A DNA stretch of 64,000 bases from Alphaproteobacteria bacterium (GTDB taxonomy: Bacteria; Pseudomonadota; Alphaproteobacteria; Caulobacterales; Caulobacteraceae): the NCBI GenBank assembly GCA_018821435.1, contig JAHJME010000017.1, forward strand, positions 108,147 through 172,146, given 5' to 3'. This document shows positions 10,766-18,189 of this stretch, one piece after another. The translations under genes were made by a program, and so were the position numbers. The notes beneath the pieces are model-generated. The model was given only the letters and a program-made list of their open reading frames with translations, was not told the origin of the DNA and ran no database searches. Position 1 is the stretch's first letter. The number at the start of each line of letters is the position of its first letter.

Positions 10766-11287
10766 ATGCAAACGCCGCCCGTCAAAGAAGGGCCGCGCAT
10801 GAACGAAGATATCCGCGTACCGCGCGTCCTCCTCATCGATCAACACGGTGAGAAGCAGGGCGTGATGCCCACCTCGGCAGCGATCGAAGCCGCTGAGGAA
10901 GCGGGCCTCGATCTGGTCGAGATCGTGCCGAACGCGGATCCGCCCGTCTGCAAGATCCTGGACTACGGCAAGTTCAAGTTCCAGGAGCAGAAGAAGAAGA
11001 ACGAGGCGCGGAAAAAGCAGAAGGTGGTGGAGCTTAAGGAAATCAAGCTCCGTCCCAACATCGACATCCACGACTACGAAGTGAAGGTGCGGTCGATGAA
11101 CCGCTTCTTCGAAGAAGGTGACAAGGTGAAGATCACCCTGCGCTTCCGTGGTCGCGAACTGGCCCACCCGGAACTTGGGATGAAACTGCTCCAGAAGGTG
11201 AAGGCCGACTTCGAGCCGATCGCCAAGGTGGAGTACGAGCCCCGCATGGAAGGCCGCCAGATGATCATGATCCTGGCGCCGCGATAA
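10766..11287 (+). CDS. infC: Translation initiation factor IF-3
   Basis: IF-3 binds the 30S subunit, prevents 50S association and checks start-codon and initiator tRNA pairing. The N-domain carries [15 protein letters not shown] and [23 protein letters not shown]; the linker is Lys-rich ([12 protein letters not shown]); the C-domain ends [11 protein letters not shown]. Two starts are possible. ATG 10766 gives [11 protein letters not shown], matching the family N-terminus but lacking a clear ribosome site. ATG 10799 has AAGAAGG 6 bases upstream but drops residues usually present. rpmI and rplT, usually next, are 6.2 kb away here. Confidence 0.95.
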   Translation: MQTPPVKEGPRMNEDIRVPRVLLIDQHGEKQGVMPTSAAIEAAEEAGLDLVEIVPNADPPVCKILDYGKFKFQEQKKKNEARKKQKVVELKEIKLRPNIDIHDYEVKVRSMNRFFEEGDKVKITLRFRGRELAHPELGMKLLQKVKADFEPIAKVEYEPRMEGRQMIMILAPR

Positions 11288-11300
11288 GCGAGACCCCGAT

Positions 11301-12164
11301 TTGACGTCACCGGTTTCCGGACTTCTGAGCGCGGCCGTCCTTGGGGCGGCCGCTTTCATTTCACCCGCCCTCGCGGCCGAGGCGCCGGATGCGGCCTTCC
11401 CGCCGTTCAAGATGGGCGAGGGCCTGTATTATGTCGGTTCGGCCGACTACGCGGCTTATCTGCTGACCAGCAAGACCGGCCTGATCGTGCTGGACGGCGG
11501 CGACGCCGAGACCGGCAAACAGGTGGTCGCCAACATCAAGACCCTGGGTTTCGACCCTGCCCAGGTGAAAATCCTGCTCAACACCCACCAGCATTTCGAC
11601 CACGCCGCCGGCCTGGCCACGATCAAGCGCGCTGCGCCGGGCGCGAAGCTGTACGCCAGCGCCGCCGATGGTCCGATCATTGCAGCGGGCGGCCGCGGCG
11701 ACCCGTTCCTGAAGGGCGCGCGGTTCGAATACGAGGCGGTGAAGCCCGACGTGATCCTCAAGGACGGCCAGAAGGTCGCCTTCGGCGGCTGGACCCTGAC
11801 AGCCCACGTGACCGGCGGCCACACCAAGGGCTGCACCACCTGGACCTTCCCGGTGACCGTGGCCGGCAAGGTGCGCCAGGCCCAGGTCCACTGCTCGTCA
11901 AGCGTCCTGCCGGGCTACAAGCTCGGCAAGACTGAGACCTACCCCGGCCAGACCGCGGACTACGAGAAGAGCTTCGCCACCTGGAAGTCGCTGCCCTGCG
12001 ACGTCTTCCTGGCCTCCCACGCCTCGTTCTACGGCCTGCAGGCCAAGAAGAAGGCGCTGGACGCCGGCCAGGCCGACGCCTTCGTCGATCCGGCGGGCTG
12101 CAAGGCGTTCTACGTGAAGCAGGAAGCCGCCTTCCGCGCCGAACTGAAGCGGCAGAACCCTTAA
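11301..12164 (+). CDS. Subclass B3 metallo-beta-lactamase
   Basis: A periplasmic zinc hydrolase of the B3 beta-lactamase family, 287 residues with a signal peptide (to about Ala26, SPALA-A). The zinc ligands are in place: NTHQHFDH (His96, His98, Asp100, His101), TGGHTKGCTTW (His174) and ASHASFYGL (His240). This matches environmental B3 enzymes such as CAU-1 and L1-like proteins. The apparent start is TTG at 11301, 13 bp after the infC stop, with only a weak ribosome site. Whether it hydrolyses beta-lactams cannot be told from sequence, since B3-fold lactonases exist. Confidence 0.9.
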   Translation: MTSPVSGLLSAAVLGAAAFISPALAAEAPDAAFPPFKMGEGLYYVGSADYAAYLLTSKTGLIVLDGGDAETGKQVVANIKTLGFDPAQVKILLNTHQHFDHAAGLATIKRAAPGAKLYASAADGPIIAAGGRGDPFLKGARFEYEAVKPDVILKDGQKVAFGGWTLTAHVTGGHTKGCTTWTFPVTVAGKVRQAQVHCSSSVLPGYKLGKTETYPGQTADYEKSFATWKSLPCDVFLASHASFYGLQAKKKALDAGQADAFVDPAGCKAFYVKQEAAFRAELKRQNP

Positions 12165-12180
12165 GGCGGCGGCTCGCGCC

Positions 12181-13053
12181 ATGGACCTTTCCGATCCACG
12201 CACCGAGGTCGCCCACGCCCATCACCTGCTGGCGAACGGCGCGTGGCGCGAAGGGCTCGCGCACTACGAAGCGCGCTATCGCCTGCCTGGGCTGACCTCG
12301 CCGGTCGGCGGCGGCGTGCCGGAGTGGCGCGGCGAGCCCCTGGCCGGACGCCACATCCTGGTCACCCATGAACAGGGCCACGGCGACCAGATCAGCTTCG
12401 CCCGGTTCCTGGCCCCGCTGCGGACCGCCGGCGCCGGGCGCATCACCCTCACCTGCGCGGTGTCCCTGGCGCGGCTGTTCGGCCAGCTCGAAGCTGTCGA
12501 CGACGTCATTCCCATCGGCGTCGCCCAGCACAAGGTGATCGACCCGCCGGATCTCTGGATCCGCGGCGGTTCCCTGCCCCTGCGGCTGGGCCTGGCCGAG
12601 GCCGAGATTCCCGCCGCGCCCTATCTCATGGCGGCGCCCAGACCACAGGCTGTCCGCGTGGGCGTCGTGACCAACGGCAACCCAGACTTCGCGGACGACC
12701 ATCACCGGTCGCTGCCGCCGGCCCTCGCGGCGGAGGTGCGCGCCCTGCGCGGTGTGATGAGCTTGGCGCCCGACGCGACCGGCGCGGGTGATTTCCTGGA
12801 CACCGCAGAGATCGTGGCAGGGCTCGACCTGGTGATCACCACCTGCACCGCCGTCGCCCACCTGGCCGGCGCCATGGGCAAGCCCACGTGGGTCATGCTC
12901 TCGGCGGTCCGGCCGGACTGGCGCTGGACCGCCACGGGAACCCGCACGCCGTGGTATCCCAGCGCCACGCTCTACCGACAGCCCGCGCCGGGGGACTGGC
13001 GTTCGGTGCTGGATCGTATCGCCGCCGACCTCGCGGTCATCTCGGCGACCTGA
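12181..13053 (+). CDS. GT9-like glycosyltransferase domain protein with one TPR-like motif
   Basis: A 290-residue protein. The first 40 residues (AHHLLANGAWREGLAHYEARYRLPGL) look like the last TPR motif of the TPR-glycosyltransferase proteins common in alphaproteobacteria. The C-terminal half shows the GT-B nucleotide-binding region DTAEIVAGLDLVITTCTAVAHLAGAMGKPTWVML followed by DWRW and SPWYPS-like residues (TPWYPSATLYRQ). It is shorter than most relatives, which carry many TPRs, so it may be a minimal or truncated version. Substrate unknown. Confidence 0.75.
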   Translation: MDLSDPRTEVAHAHHLLANGAWREGLAHYEARYRLPGLTSPVGGGVPEWRGEPLAGRHILVTHEQGHGDQISFARFLAPLRTAGAGRITLTCAVSLARLFGQLEAVDDVIPIGVAQHKVIDPPDLWIRGGSLPLRLGLAEAEIPAAPYLMAAPRPQAVRVGVVTNGNPDFADDHHRSLPPALAAEVRALRGVMSLAPDATGAGDFLDTAEIVAGLDLVITTCTAVAHLAGAMGKPTWVMLSAVRPDWRWTATGTRTPWYPSATLYRQPAPGDWRSVLDRIAADLAVISAT

Positions 13054-13112
13054 CCGGCCGCGAACACAGCTCGAACTTGCCGCGTTCGCCTACTCGTCCT
13101 AACACCGTTCAA

Positions 13113-14351
13113 ATGTCCGACCTTGCGCCACGGGAGGCGTCGCCGCCTCGCCTGGCGGCGCCGTCGTTGATCGCCGTGATCTTCATCAACATGCTGGGCT
13201 TCGGGATCATCGTCCCGTTGCTGCCCTTCTATGCCAAGTCGTTCGACGCCCAGCCCTGGCAGATCGCCCTGGTGTTCTCGGCCTATGCCGCCGGGGGCTT
13301 CTTCGGCGAACCGTTCTGGGGACGCCTGAGCGACAAGTACGGGCGCAAGCCGGTGCTGATCTCGACGCTTTGCGGCAACTTGCTCTGCTACCTTGCGCTG
13401 GCTTTCGCCCCCAACGTCTGGGCGGCCCTGGCCATCCGCTTCGTGGGCGGCCTGGCCAGCGGCAACGGCGCGGTGATCCAGGGCTACATCGCCGACGTCA
13501 CCCCGGCCGAGAAGCGCCCCCGGACCATGGGCTACATGGGCGCGGCCTGGAACGTGGGCCTGATCATCGGCCCCTCGGTCGGCGGCCTGTTCGCCCATCC
13601 CGAGGCGGGGCCGATCGGGTTCCAGATCCCGCTGTTCATCTGTGCCGGCCTCTCGGCGCTCTCGGCGCTGTCCATCGTGTTCTTCATCAAGGAGAGCCGG
13701 AACCGCCAGGCCCACATCACCGACCAGCCCAGCCGGTGGAAGGCCACCGGCGAGGCCATCCGCCATCCGGTGATCGGCCGGCTGATGCTGCTGACGTTCC
13801 TGGTGGGCTTCGCCTTCACCGGCATCGAAAGCACGTTCGGCCTCTGGACCCAGGCCAAGTTCGACTGGGGACCAAAGGAGATCGGCCTCTGCTTCGCCTT
13901 CGTCGGCATCACCGCCGCTTTCACCCAGACGTTCATCACCGGCCCGCTGGCCGAGAAGTTCGGGCCGGGGCCGATGCTGGCGGTGGGCATGACCATCACC
14001 CTGATCGGCCAGCTAGGGCAGCCGTTCTCGTTTCACCCGGCCATGGTGATCGCGCTGATGTGCCTGACCGCGGCCGGCCAGTCGGTGGCCTGGCCGAACG
14101 TCAGCGCCCTGATATCCGAGACCGCGCCGCCGGACCGCCAGGGCCAGATCCTGGGGCTGAACAACGCCGCCGGCGCGTTGGCGCGGGTGGCCGGGCCGTT
14201 CTGCGCGGGGCTCAGCTTCGCGCACATCAGCCTGAACGGGCCGTTCTGGCTGGGGGCGATGATCGTCGCCCCGTCCATCTGGCTGGCGCTGATCGCGGCC
14301 CGGCGGGCGCAAGCTTGGCGGCTGGCGCAGACAGGTAAGCTGTTCCAATGA
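13113..14351 (+). CDS. MFS transporter, TetA/MdtG-like (first of a tandem pair)
   Basis: A 412-residue, 12-helix drug:H+ antiporter-type transporter. The first helix carries INMLGFGIIVPLLPFYA, and the loop 2-3 motif is GRLSDKYGRKPVL, both typical of the TetA branch. The frame is open upstream to 12888, but the ATG at 13113 gives the family start. Its stop overlaps the next gene's ATG by 4 bp (ATGA). The substrate is unknown; drug efflux is a family inference. Confidence 0.9.
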   Translation: MSDLAPREASPPRLAAPSLIAVIFINMLGFGIIVPLLPFYAKSFDAQPWQIALVFSAYAAGGFFGEPFWGRLSDKYGRKPVLISTLCGNLLCYLALAFAPNVWAALAIRFVGGLASGNGAVIQGYIADVTPAEKRPRTMGYMGAAWNVGLIIGPSVGGLFAHPEAGPIGFQIPLFICAGLSALSALSIVFFIKESRNRQAHITDQPSRWKATGEAIRHPVIGRLMLLTFLVGFAFTGIESTFGLWTQAKFDWGPKEIGLCFAFVGITAAFTQTFITGPLAEKFGPGPMLAVGMTITLIGQLGQPFSFHPAMVIALMCLTAAGQSVAWPNVSALISETAPPDRQGQILGLNNAAGALARVAGPFCAGLSFAHISLNGPFWLGAMIVAPSIWLALIAARRAQAWRLAQTGKLFQ

Positions 14352-15550
14352 CCCTGGTCCTGCCCCCCGCCGAAGAGCGCCGCGCCCTCATCGTCCTGCT
14401 GGGCGTCATCTTCCTGATGATCGCGGGCTTCGGCCTGGTGATCCCGCTGCTGCCGTTCTTCGCCCAGGCCTTCGATGCGCCGGCCTGGCAGGTCACCCTG
14501 CTGTTCTCGGCCTTCTCGGTCGGCCAGTTCATCGGCGAGCCGTTCTGGGGAAAGCTGTCCGACCGGATCGGGCGACGGCCCGTACTGATCATCACCATCT
14601 CCATGGTGGGGCTGAGTTATGCGGCCCTGGCCTTCGCGCCGAACATTCTGGTCGCCTTTGGACTCCGGTTCCTGACCGGCATCTTCGCCGGCAACATCTC
14701 GACGCTTCAGGGCGCCCTGGCCGACATCACCCCGCCGGAGAAGCGCGCCCAACGGATGGGGATCATGGGCTCCGCCTTCAGCGCCGGCTTCATGACCGGG
14801 CCGGCCATCGGCGGCTTTCTGGCCCAGCCCAGCCGCGGTGCCCTGGGCTTCCAGCTCCCGCTGCTGGTGGCCGCCGGCTTCGCCTTGGCCTCGGCGCTGG
14901 CGGTCGTGCTTTTCGTGCGCGAGAGCCGGCCCACGAACGCCACGCCCCAGAAGCGTGTCCGCTCAGCGGGCCTGCGCGAGGGCTTCGCCCACCCGATCGT
15001 CAGCCGGGTGATCCTGATCAGCTTCATCGTGGTGGTGGGCTTCGCCGGGATCGAGGCCACCTACGGTCTCTGGACCGAAGCTCGCTTCGGCTGGGGCCCG
15101 CGCCAGATCGGCTTCGCTTTCATGGCTATCGGCCTGCTGGGCGCCATCTGCCAGGGCTGGCTGTCGGGCCGGCTGGCCCGGGCCTATGGCGAAGCGCGGA
15201 CGCTGACTGGCGGCCTGGCGTTCATGGGCGTGGGTCTGATCGTCCAGGGCGCGTCGCCGACCTGGCATGTGGCGGTGCTCGGGTTCGCCCTGGTCTGCAT
15301 CGGCCAGTCGATCTGCTTCCCGAACATCTCGGCGCTGATCTCACGCGCTGCGCCGCCCGATCGCCAGGGCGAGATGCTGGGTCTCAACATGAGTGGCATG
15401 GCCTTGGCGCGCATTGGCGGCCCGGTCATGGCGGGGCAGTTGTTCTCGCTGGTCGCGCCGGGCGCGCCGTTCGCCTTCTCGGCGCTGTTGATCCTGCCGG
15501 CCTTATGGTTCGCCTGGGCAGTGATCAAGCGTACGCCCAGGCTGGCCTGA
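14348..15550 (+). CDS. MFS transporter, TetA/MdtG-like (second of a tandem pair)
   Basis: A 400-residue paralogue of the upstream transporter, with AGFGLVIPLLPFFAQAFDAPAWQ and GKLSDRIGRRPVLI aligning residue by residue with its neighbour. It starts inside the previous gene (ATGA), so the pair is translationally coupled. Two complete transporters in such an arrangement suggest a recent duplication with divergence, either for different substrates or for joint function. Confidence 0.9.
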   Translation: MTLVLPPAEERRALIVLLGVIFLMIAGFGLVIPLLPFFAQAFDAPAWQVTLLFSAFSVGQFIGEPFWGKLSDRIGRRPVLIITISMVGLSYAALAFAPNILVAFGLRFLTGIFAGNISTLQGALADITPPEKRAQRMGIMGSAFSAGFMTGPAIGGFLAQPSRGALGFQLPLLVAAGFALASALAVVLFVRESRPTNATPQKRVRSAGLREGFAHPIVSRVILISFIVVVGFAGIEATYGLWTEARFGWGPRQIGFAFMAIGLLGAICQGWLSGRLARAYGEARTLTGGLAFMGVGLIVQGASPTWHVAVLGFALVCIGQSICFPNISALISRAAPPDRQGEMLGLNMSGMALARIGGPVMAGQLFSLVAPGAPFAFSALLILPALWFAWAVIKRTPRLA

Positions 15551-15560
15551 AGGGTCTGGC

Positions 15561-15740
15561 TTAGGCGCGGATATCCACGACCGTGCCGGTTCCCGACGCC
15601 TTTGAGGCGCTGGCGGGCTTGGTGGCCTCCTTGGCCGCGTCATCGCGACTGACGGGCGGCGGGGCGGACTGCCGGCTGGGGGCCACCGCGGCGACCGGCG
15701 TCACGGGCAGATATTGGCTCACGGATGAGATGGCGGACAT
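15561..15740 (-). CDS. Small hypothetical protein ending in GTVVDIRA
   Basis: A 59-residue protein read from ATG 15740 with GGAG 7 bases upstream. It starts MSAISSVSQYLPV, continues as a disordered Ala/Pro/Ser/Lys stretch, and ends ASGTGTVVDIRA. Short proteins with a disordered body and a conserved hydrophobic C-terminal tail of this style (VDIxA or VDVxA) are frequent in Caulobacterales and other alphaproteobacteria. It is convergent with the second MFS gene (10-bp gap). Function unknown. Confidence 0.6.
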   Translation of the reverse strand: MSAISSVSQYLPVTPVAAVAPSRQSAPPPVSRDDAAKEATKPASASKASGTGTVVDIRA

Positions 15741-15927
15741 TCTCGTCTCCGGCGCCGCCTTTTCGCGGCTGAGACCCTATTCATAGAGCGTCACGGCTAA
15801 CCCCTGCTTAAGCTTTGGAAATAAATCGCGGTCTGCACCCGCGCGGGGTCGGCCGCCTTGACAGCGCGGGGGCCGACGCCTCGCATCGGCGGACGCCGCA
15901 CCGGCCTCGCCGCCCAGGGGACCCGTC

Positions 15928-16380
15928 TTGAAATCCAAAGCCATCTTTCTCACCGCCGCGCTCAGCCTTGCCCCGCTCGCCGCGTCAGCGGCGGACGCCA
16001 GCCCCACCCACCTGCCCGTCCCGCCGCGCCCCGGCGTGACGGTCGCGCCGCCCTTCAGCGCCGCGGTCTGGGCCGGGAACACCCTCTACATCTCGGGGAT
16101 GACCGATGGCGGCGCGGCCCTGGGCGGCACGCCGGGCGACGCGGCCAAGCGGGTGCTGGACAGCCTGAAGCGCGCGGTCGAGGCCGGCGGCCTGACCATG
16201 GACGATCTCACCTGGGTCCAGGTCTTCTCCAGCGACCTAGCCGACTACCAGGCATTCAACGACCTCTACCGGACCTATTTCAAGGGTCCCCTGCCGGCCC
16301 GCGCCTACCTCGGCGTCGACCACCTGCTGGGGAATGCCCGCTTCGAGATCATGGGCATCGCGGCGCGGAGGCCGAAATAG
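15928..16380 (+). CDS. Secreted RidA (YjgF/UK114) family protein
   Basis: A 150-residue RidA-fold protein with an export signal (MKSKAIFLTAALSLAPLAASA, cleaved near 22). Cytosolic RidA deaminates reactive enamine and imine intermediates. Here the fold starts at about residue 40 (PFSAAVWAGNTLYISG) and retains the Arg-containing loop LPARAYLGVDHLL, so the imine-binding Arg may be present. TTG 15928 is preceded by AGGGG. A periplasmic member cannot do the standard cytosolic job, so the substrate is open. Confidence 0.85.
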   Translation: MKSKAIFLTAALSLAPLAASAADASPTHLPVPPRPGVTVAPPFSAAVWAGNTLYISGMTDGGAALGGTPGDAAKRVLDSLKRAVEAGGLTMDDLTWVQVFSSDLADYQAFNDLYRTYFKGPLPARAYLGVDHLLGNARFEIMGIAARRPK

Positions 16381-16452
16381 CGCGGCCGCCCGGCTGCCGG
16401 CCAAGCTCACGCAATTGTCAGGATACGACTATCGCACTTCGACGTTCCAACC

Positions 16453-16472
16453 CTTACGTTCAACATCGTAAG
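16453..16472. promoter_or_regulatory. Inverted repeat upstream of the pseudo-receiver gene
   Basis: CTTACG and CGTAAG are separated by 8 bases in a locally AT-richer stretch 23-42 bases before the start codon. A wider outer pairing (CCAAC with GTTGG) is also possible. It may be an mRNA hairpin near the ribosome site or an operator; no regulator is identified. Confidence 0.35.
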
Positions 16473-16494
16473 TTCACGTTGGAGATTACATTTC

Positions 16495-16857
16495 ATGACC
16501 TCAACCTCCGTGGACACCATTCTTCTCGTGTGCAGCGATGAAGACTATTCCGTTAATCTGATCGGTAGCCTTCACGATATTGGCGCAAACGTCGTTGGAC
16601 CCATTTCGCGGGGCGACGTCGCTTTGGCGCTCGCCGCGCAAATCTCGCCGAACCTTGCTATATTCGCGGACGAACCCGCGGGAGATCGCGACGCCGCCGG
16701 CTTGGCGAAAGAGCTGCACGACACCTGGGGCGTCCGGTCGTTGATCTTGGACCGGGCGATCCGGGACGTAGGCGAGCAACCCTGGTGGCCCGAGTCCGAA
16801 ACCCTCGATCGGCTGATCGACGGCCTCGCCCACGCGGAGGCCTGGCGGGCGCAGTAA
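16495..16857 (+). CDS. Degenerate response-regulator receiver-like protein
   Basis: A 120-residue protein with a receiver-like beginning: ILLVCSDEDYSVNLIGSLHDIGANVVGPISRGDVAL (9-44) follows the CheY pattern of a first strand, an acidic pair and helix 1, then the VVG strand. The acidic pocket D15-E16-D17 is partly kept, but the strand holding the phosphorylated Asp reads LAIFADEP, with Ala at the expected position and Asp one later. No Lys-Pro motif is seen at the end. It is probably a pseudo-receiver. Base composition is clearly lower in GC than neighbouring genes. Confidence 0.6.
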   Translation: MTSTSVDTILLVCSDEDYSVNLIGSLHDIGANVVGPISRGDVALALAAQISPNLAIFADEPAGDRDAAGLAKELHDTWGVRSLILDRAIRDVGEQPWWPESETLDRLIDGLAHAEAWRAQ

Positions 16858-16885
16858 GGTTGAGTGGATCAGATTCCGTCAGGCG

Positions 16886-17215
16886 TTACATCGACCGTTC
16901 GCGTGGCTGAAGATGGGACAGGGGGCCGTCTGCCAGGAAGAACTGAGGGAAGAGGTCATCCCAGTTGGGATTGTCCCGCTCGATCAGGTTGATCTTCCAT
17001 TCTCGCCGGTACTTCTTGAGGCGCTTCTCGCGATGGATGGCGGCCTCAATGCCATCGTGTTCTTCGAACCAGACGAGCCGCTTGACGCCATAGTCTTTCG
17101 TGAAGCCGTCGCGGACTTCTTCTCGGTGCTGCCCGACCCTGCTGATGAGGTCACTCGTCACGCCGATGTAGAGCGTCCCGTGTTTACGGCTGGCCATGAT
17201 GTAGACCGCGTTCAA
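16886..17215 (-). CDS. GIY-YIG nuclease domain protein (UPF0213-like)
   Basis: A 109-residue single-domain GIY-YIG protein. It has VYIMASRKHGTLYIGVTSDLISRVGQHR (4-31), the two-strand signature with the helix Arg, and EAAIHREKRLKKYRREWKINLIE, typical of the small stand-alone family often annotated as putative endonuclease. These genes are frequent in variable regions. It lies next to a palindromic repeat and between infC and rpmI. Confidence 0.9.
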   Translation of the reverse strand: MNAVYIMASRKHGTLYIGVTSDLISRVGQHREEVRDGFTKDYGVKRLVWFEEHDGIEAAIHREKRLKKYRREWKINLIERDNPNWDDLFPQFFLADGPLSHLQPRERSM

Positions 17216-17236
17216 GCGCCAACCCCCAAGATTGGA

Positions 17237-17364
17237 TCGTCATCGCCCGGCCTGTCCGGGCGACCCATGATCTCCGTGGTGACGAATGGAATGCGGCGGC
17301 AGCGCCGCGGTCAATCACCCTCTCCTGCGATCATGGGTGGCCCGGACAAGCCGGGCCATGACGA
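17237..17364. repeat. 128-bp palindromic dispersed repeat
   Basis: The terminal 36 bases (17237-17272) and the reverse complement of the last 36 (17329-17364) match at 33 of 36 positions, with the core CCCGGC-TGTCCGGG-ACCCATGATC. The centre contains a second small palindrome (CGGCGGCAGCGCCG). A closely similar arm occurs at 63945-63978. This looks like a miniature, non-coding palindromic element present in several copies in the genome. Confidence 0.8.
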
Positions 17365-17426
17365 GCTTTGAGAGGGATGGATGAGTTGCATTTCTCTAGC
17401 CATTCCCGTATTAGCCCGCCCCTTCG

Positions 17427-17461
17427 GAACCGCCTGGCCCCAAGGCATGCCAGGGCGGTTC
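17427..17461 (+). promoter_or_regulatory. Stem-loop in the rpmI-rplT leader
   Basis: GAACCGCCTGGC (17427-17438) pairs with GCCAGGGCGGTTC (17449-17461) with one bulged base and a 10-base loop. A second, smaller hairpin with a TTCG loop (GGGGCC-TTCG-GGACCC, 17481-17496) sits right before the rpmI start. Ribosomal protein L20 controls this operon through leader RNA in several bacteria. A similar role here is inference. Confidence 0.5.
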
Positions 17462-17504
17462 ATCAACACGACCAGAGGACGGGGCCTTCGGGACCCGACG
17501 TGAA

Positions 17505-17705
17505 ATGCCCAAACTGAAGACCAAGTCCGGCGTGAAGAAGCGCTTCAGGATGACGGCGTCTGGTAAGCTGAAGGCCGGTGTGGCCGGCAAGCGCCACCGC
17601 CTGTCCAGCCACAACGCCAAGTACATCCGTCAGAACCGCGGCACCAAGGTGATGAGCGAAGCTGATACCAAGATCATCAAGCTTTGGCTCCCGTACGGCC
17701 TCTAG
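17505..17705 (+). CDS. rpmI: 50S ribosomal protein L35
   Basis: The 66-residue L35, starting MPKLKTKSGVKKRFRMTASGKLKAG and rich in Lys and Arg, ends with IKLWLPYGL as in alphaproteobacteria. It is 13 bp upstream of rplT with a GGAG ribosome site between. The leader contains two hairpins that may mediate feedback control. Confidence 0.98.
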   Translation: MPKLKTKSGVKKRFRMTASGKLKAGVAGKRHRLSSHNAKYIRQNRGTKVMSEADTKIIKLWLPYGL

Positions 17706-17718
17706 GAGAATCTGACAG

Positions 17719-18075
17719 ATGGCACGCGTAAAAAGGGGCGTCACCGCCCACGCCAAGCACAAGAAGGTTCTCGAGCAAGCCAAGGGCTTCTACGGGCGCC
17801 GCAAGAACACCATCCGCACCGCCAAGGCGGCCGTGGACAAGGCCGGCCAGTACGCCTACCGCGACCGCCGCATCCGCAAGCGCATGTTCCGCTCGCTGTG
17901 GATCCAACGGATCAACGCCGCGGCGCGCCTGGAAGGCTTCACCTACTCGCAGTTTATTCACGGCCTTGATCAGGCCGGGATCGAAATGGACCGCAAGGTC
18001 CTCGCCGACATCGCCGGCGCCGATCCGGTTGCGTTCAAGGCCATCGCCGACAAGGTTCGCGCTGCGCTGGCTTAA
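17719..18075 (+). CDS. rplT: 50S ribosomal protein L20
   Basis: The 118-residue L20 binds 23S rRNA early in 50S assembly and in some bacteria represses its own operon. It starts [30 protein letters not shown], with the family's long basic N-terminal extension and the globular part [24 protein letters not shown] ([11 protein letters not shown]). It is followed by a strong terminator, so pheS is probably transcribed separately or by read-through. Confidence 0.98.
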   Translation: MARVKRGVTAHAKHKKVLEQAKGFYGRRKNTIRTAKAAVDKAGQYAYRDRRIRKRMFRSLWIQRINAAARLEGFTYSQFIHGLDQAGIEMDRKVLADIAGADPVAFKAIADKVRAALA

Positions 18076-18110
18076 GCCTTAGGTCTCGCAAAGACCCTGA
18101 AGCTTTCAAG

Positions 18111-18142
18111 AGCCCTCCGGCCGAACCGCCGGGGGGCTTTTT
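18111..18142 (+). terminator. Intrinsic terminator after rplT
   Basis: AGCCCTCCGGC (18111-18121) pairs with GCCGGGGGGCT (18128-18138) with one G-T pair and a 6-base loop, followed by TTTTT. It ends the rpmI-rplT transcript 35 bp past the stop codon. Confidence 0.9.
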
Positions 18143-18189
18143 GCTGCCCCCTTCACCCCGTGAAGTTCGAAGGCTAGGACACCTGTCCC

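Noticed and set aside
15583..15786. 67-residue plus-strand frame
   Set aside because: A minus-strand 59-residue gene with a good ribosome site explains the same bases better.
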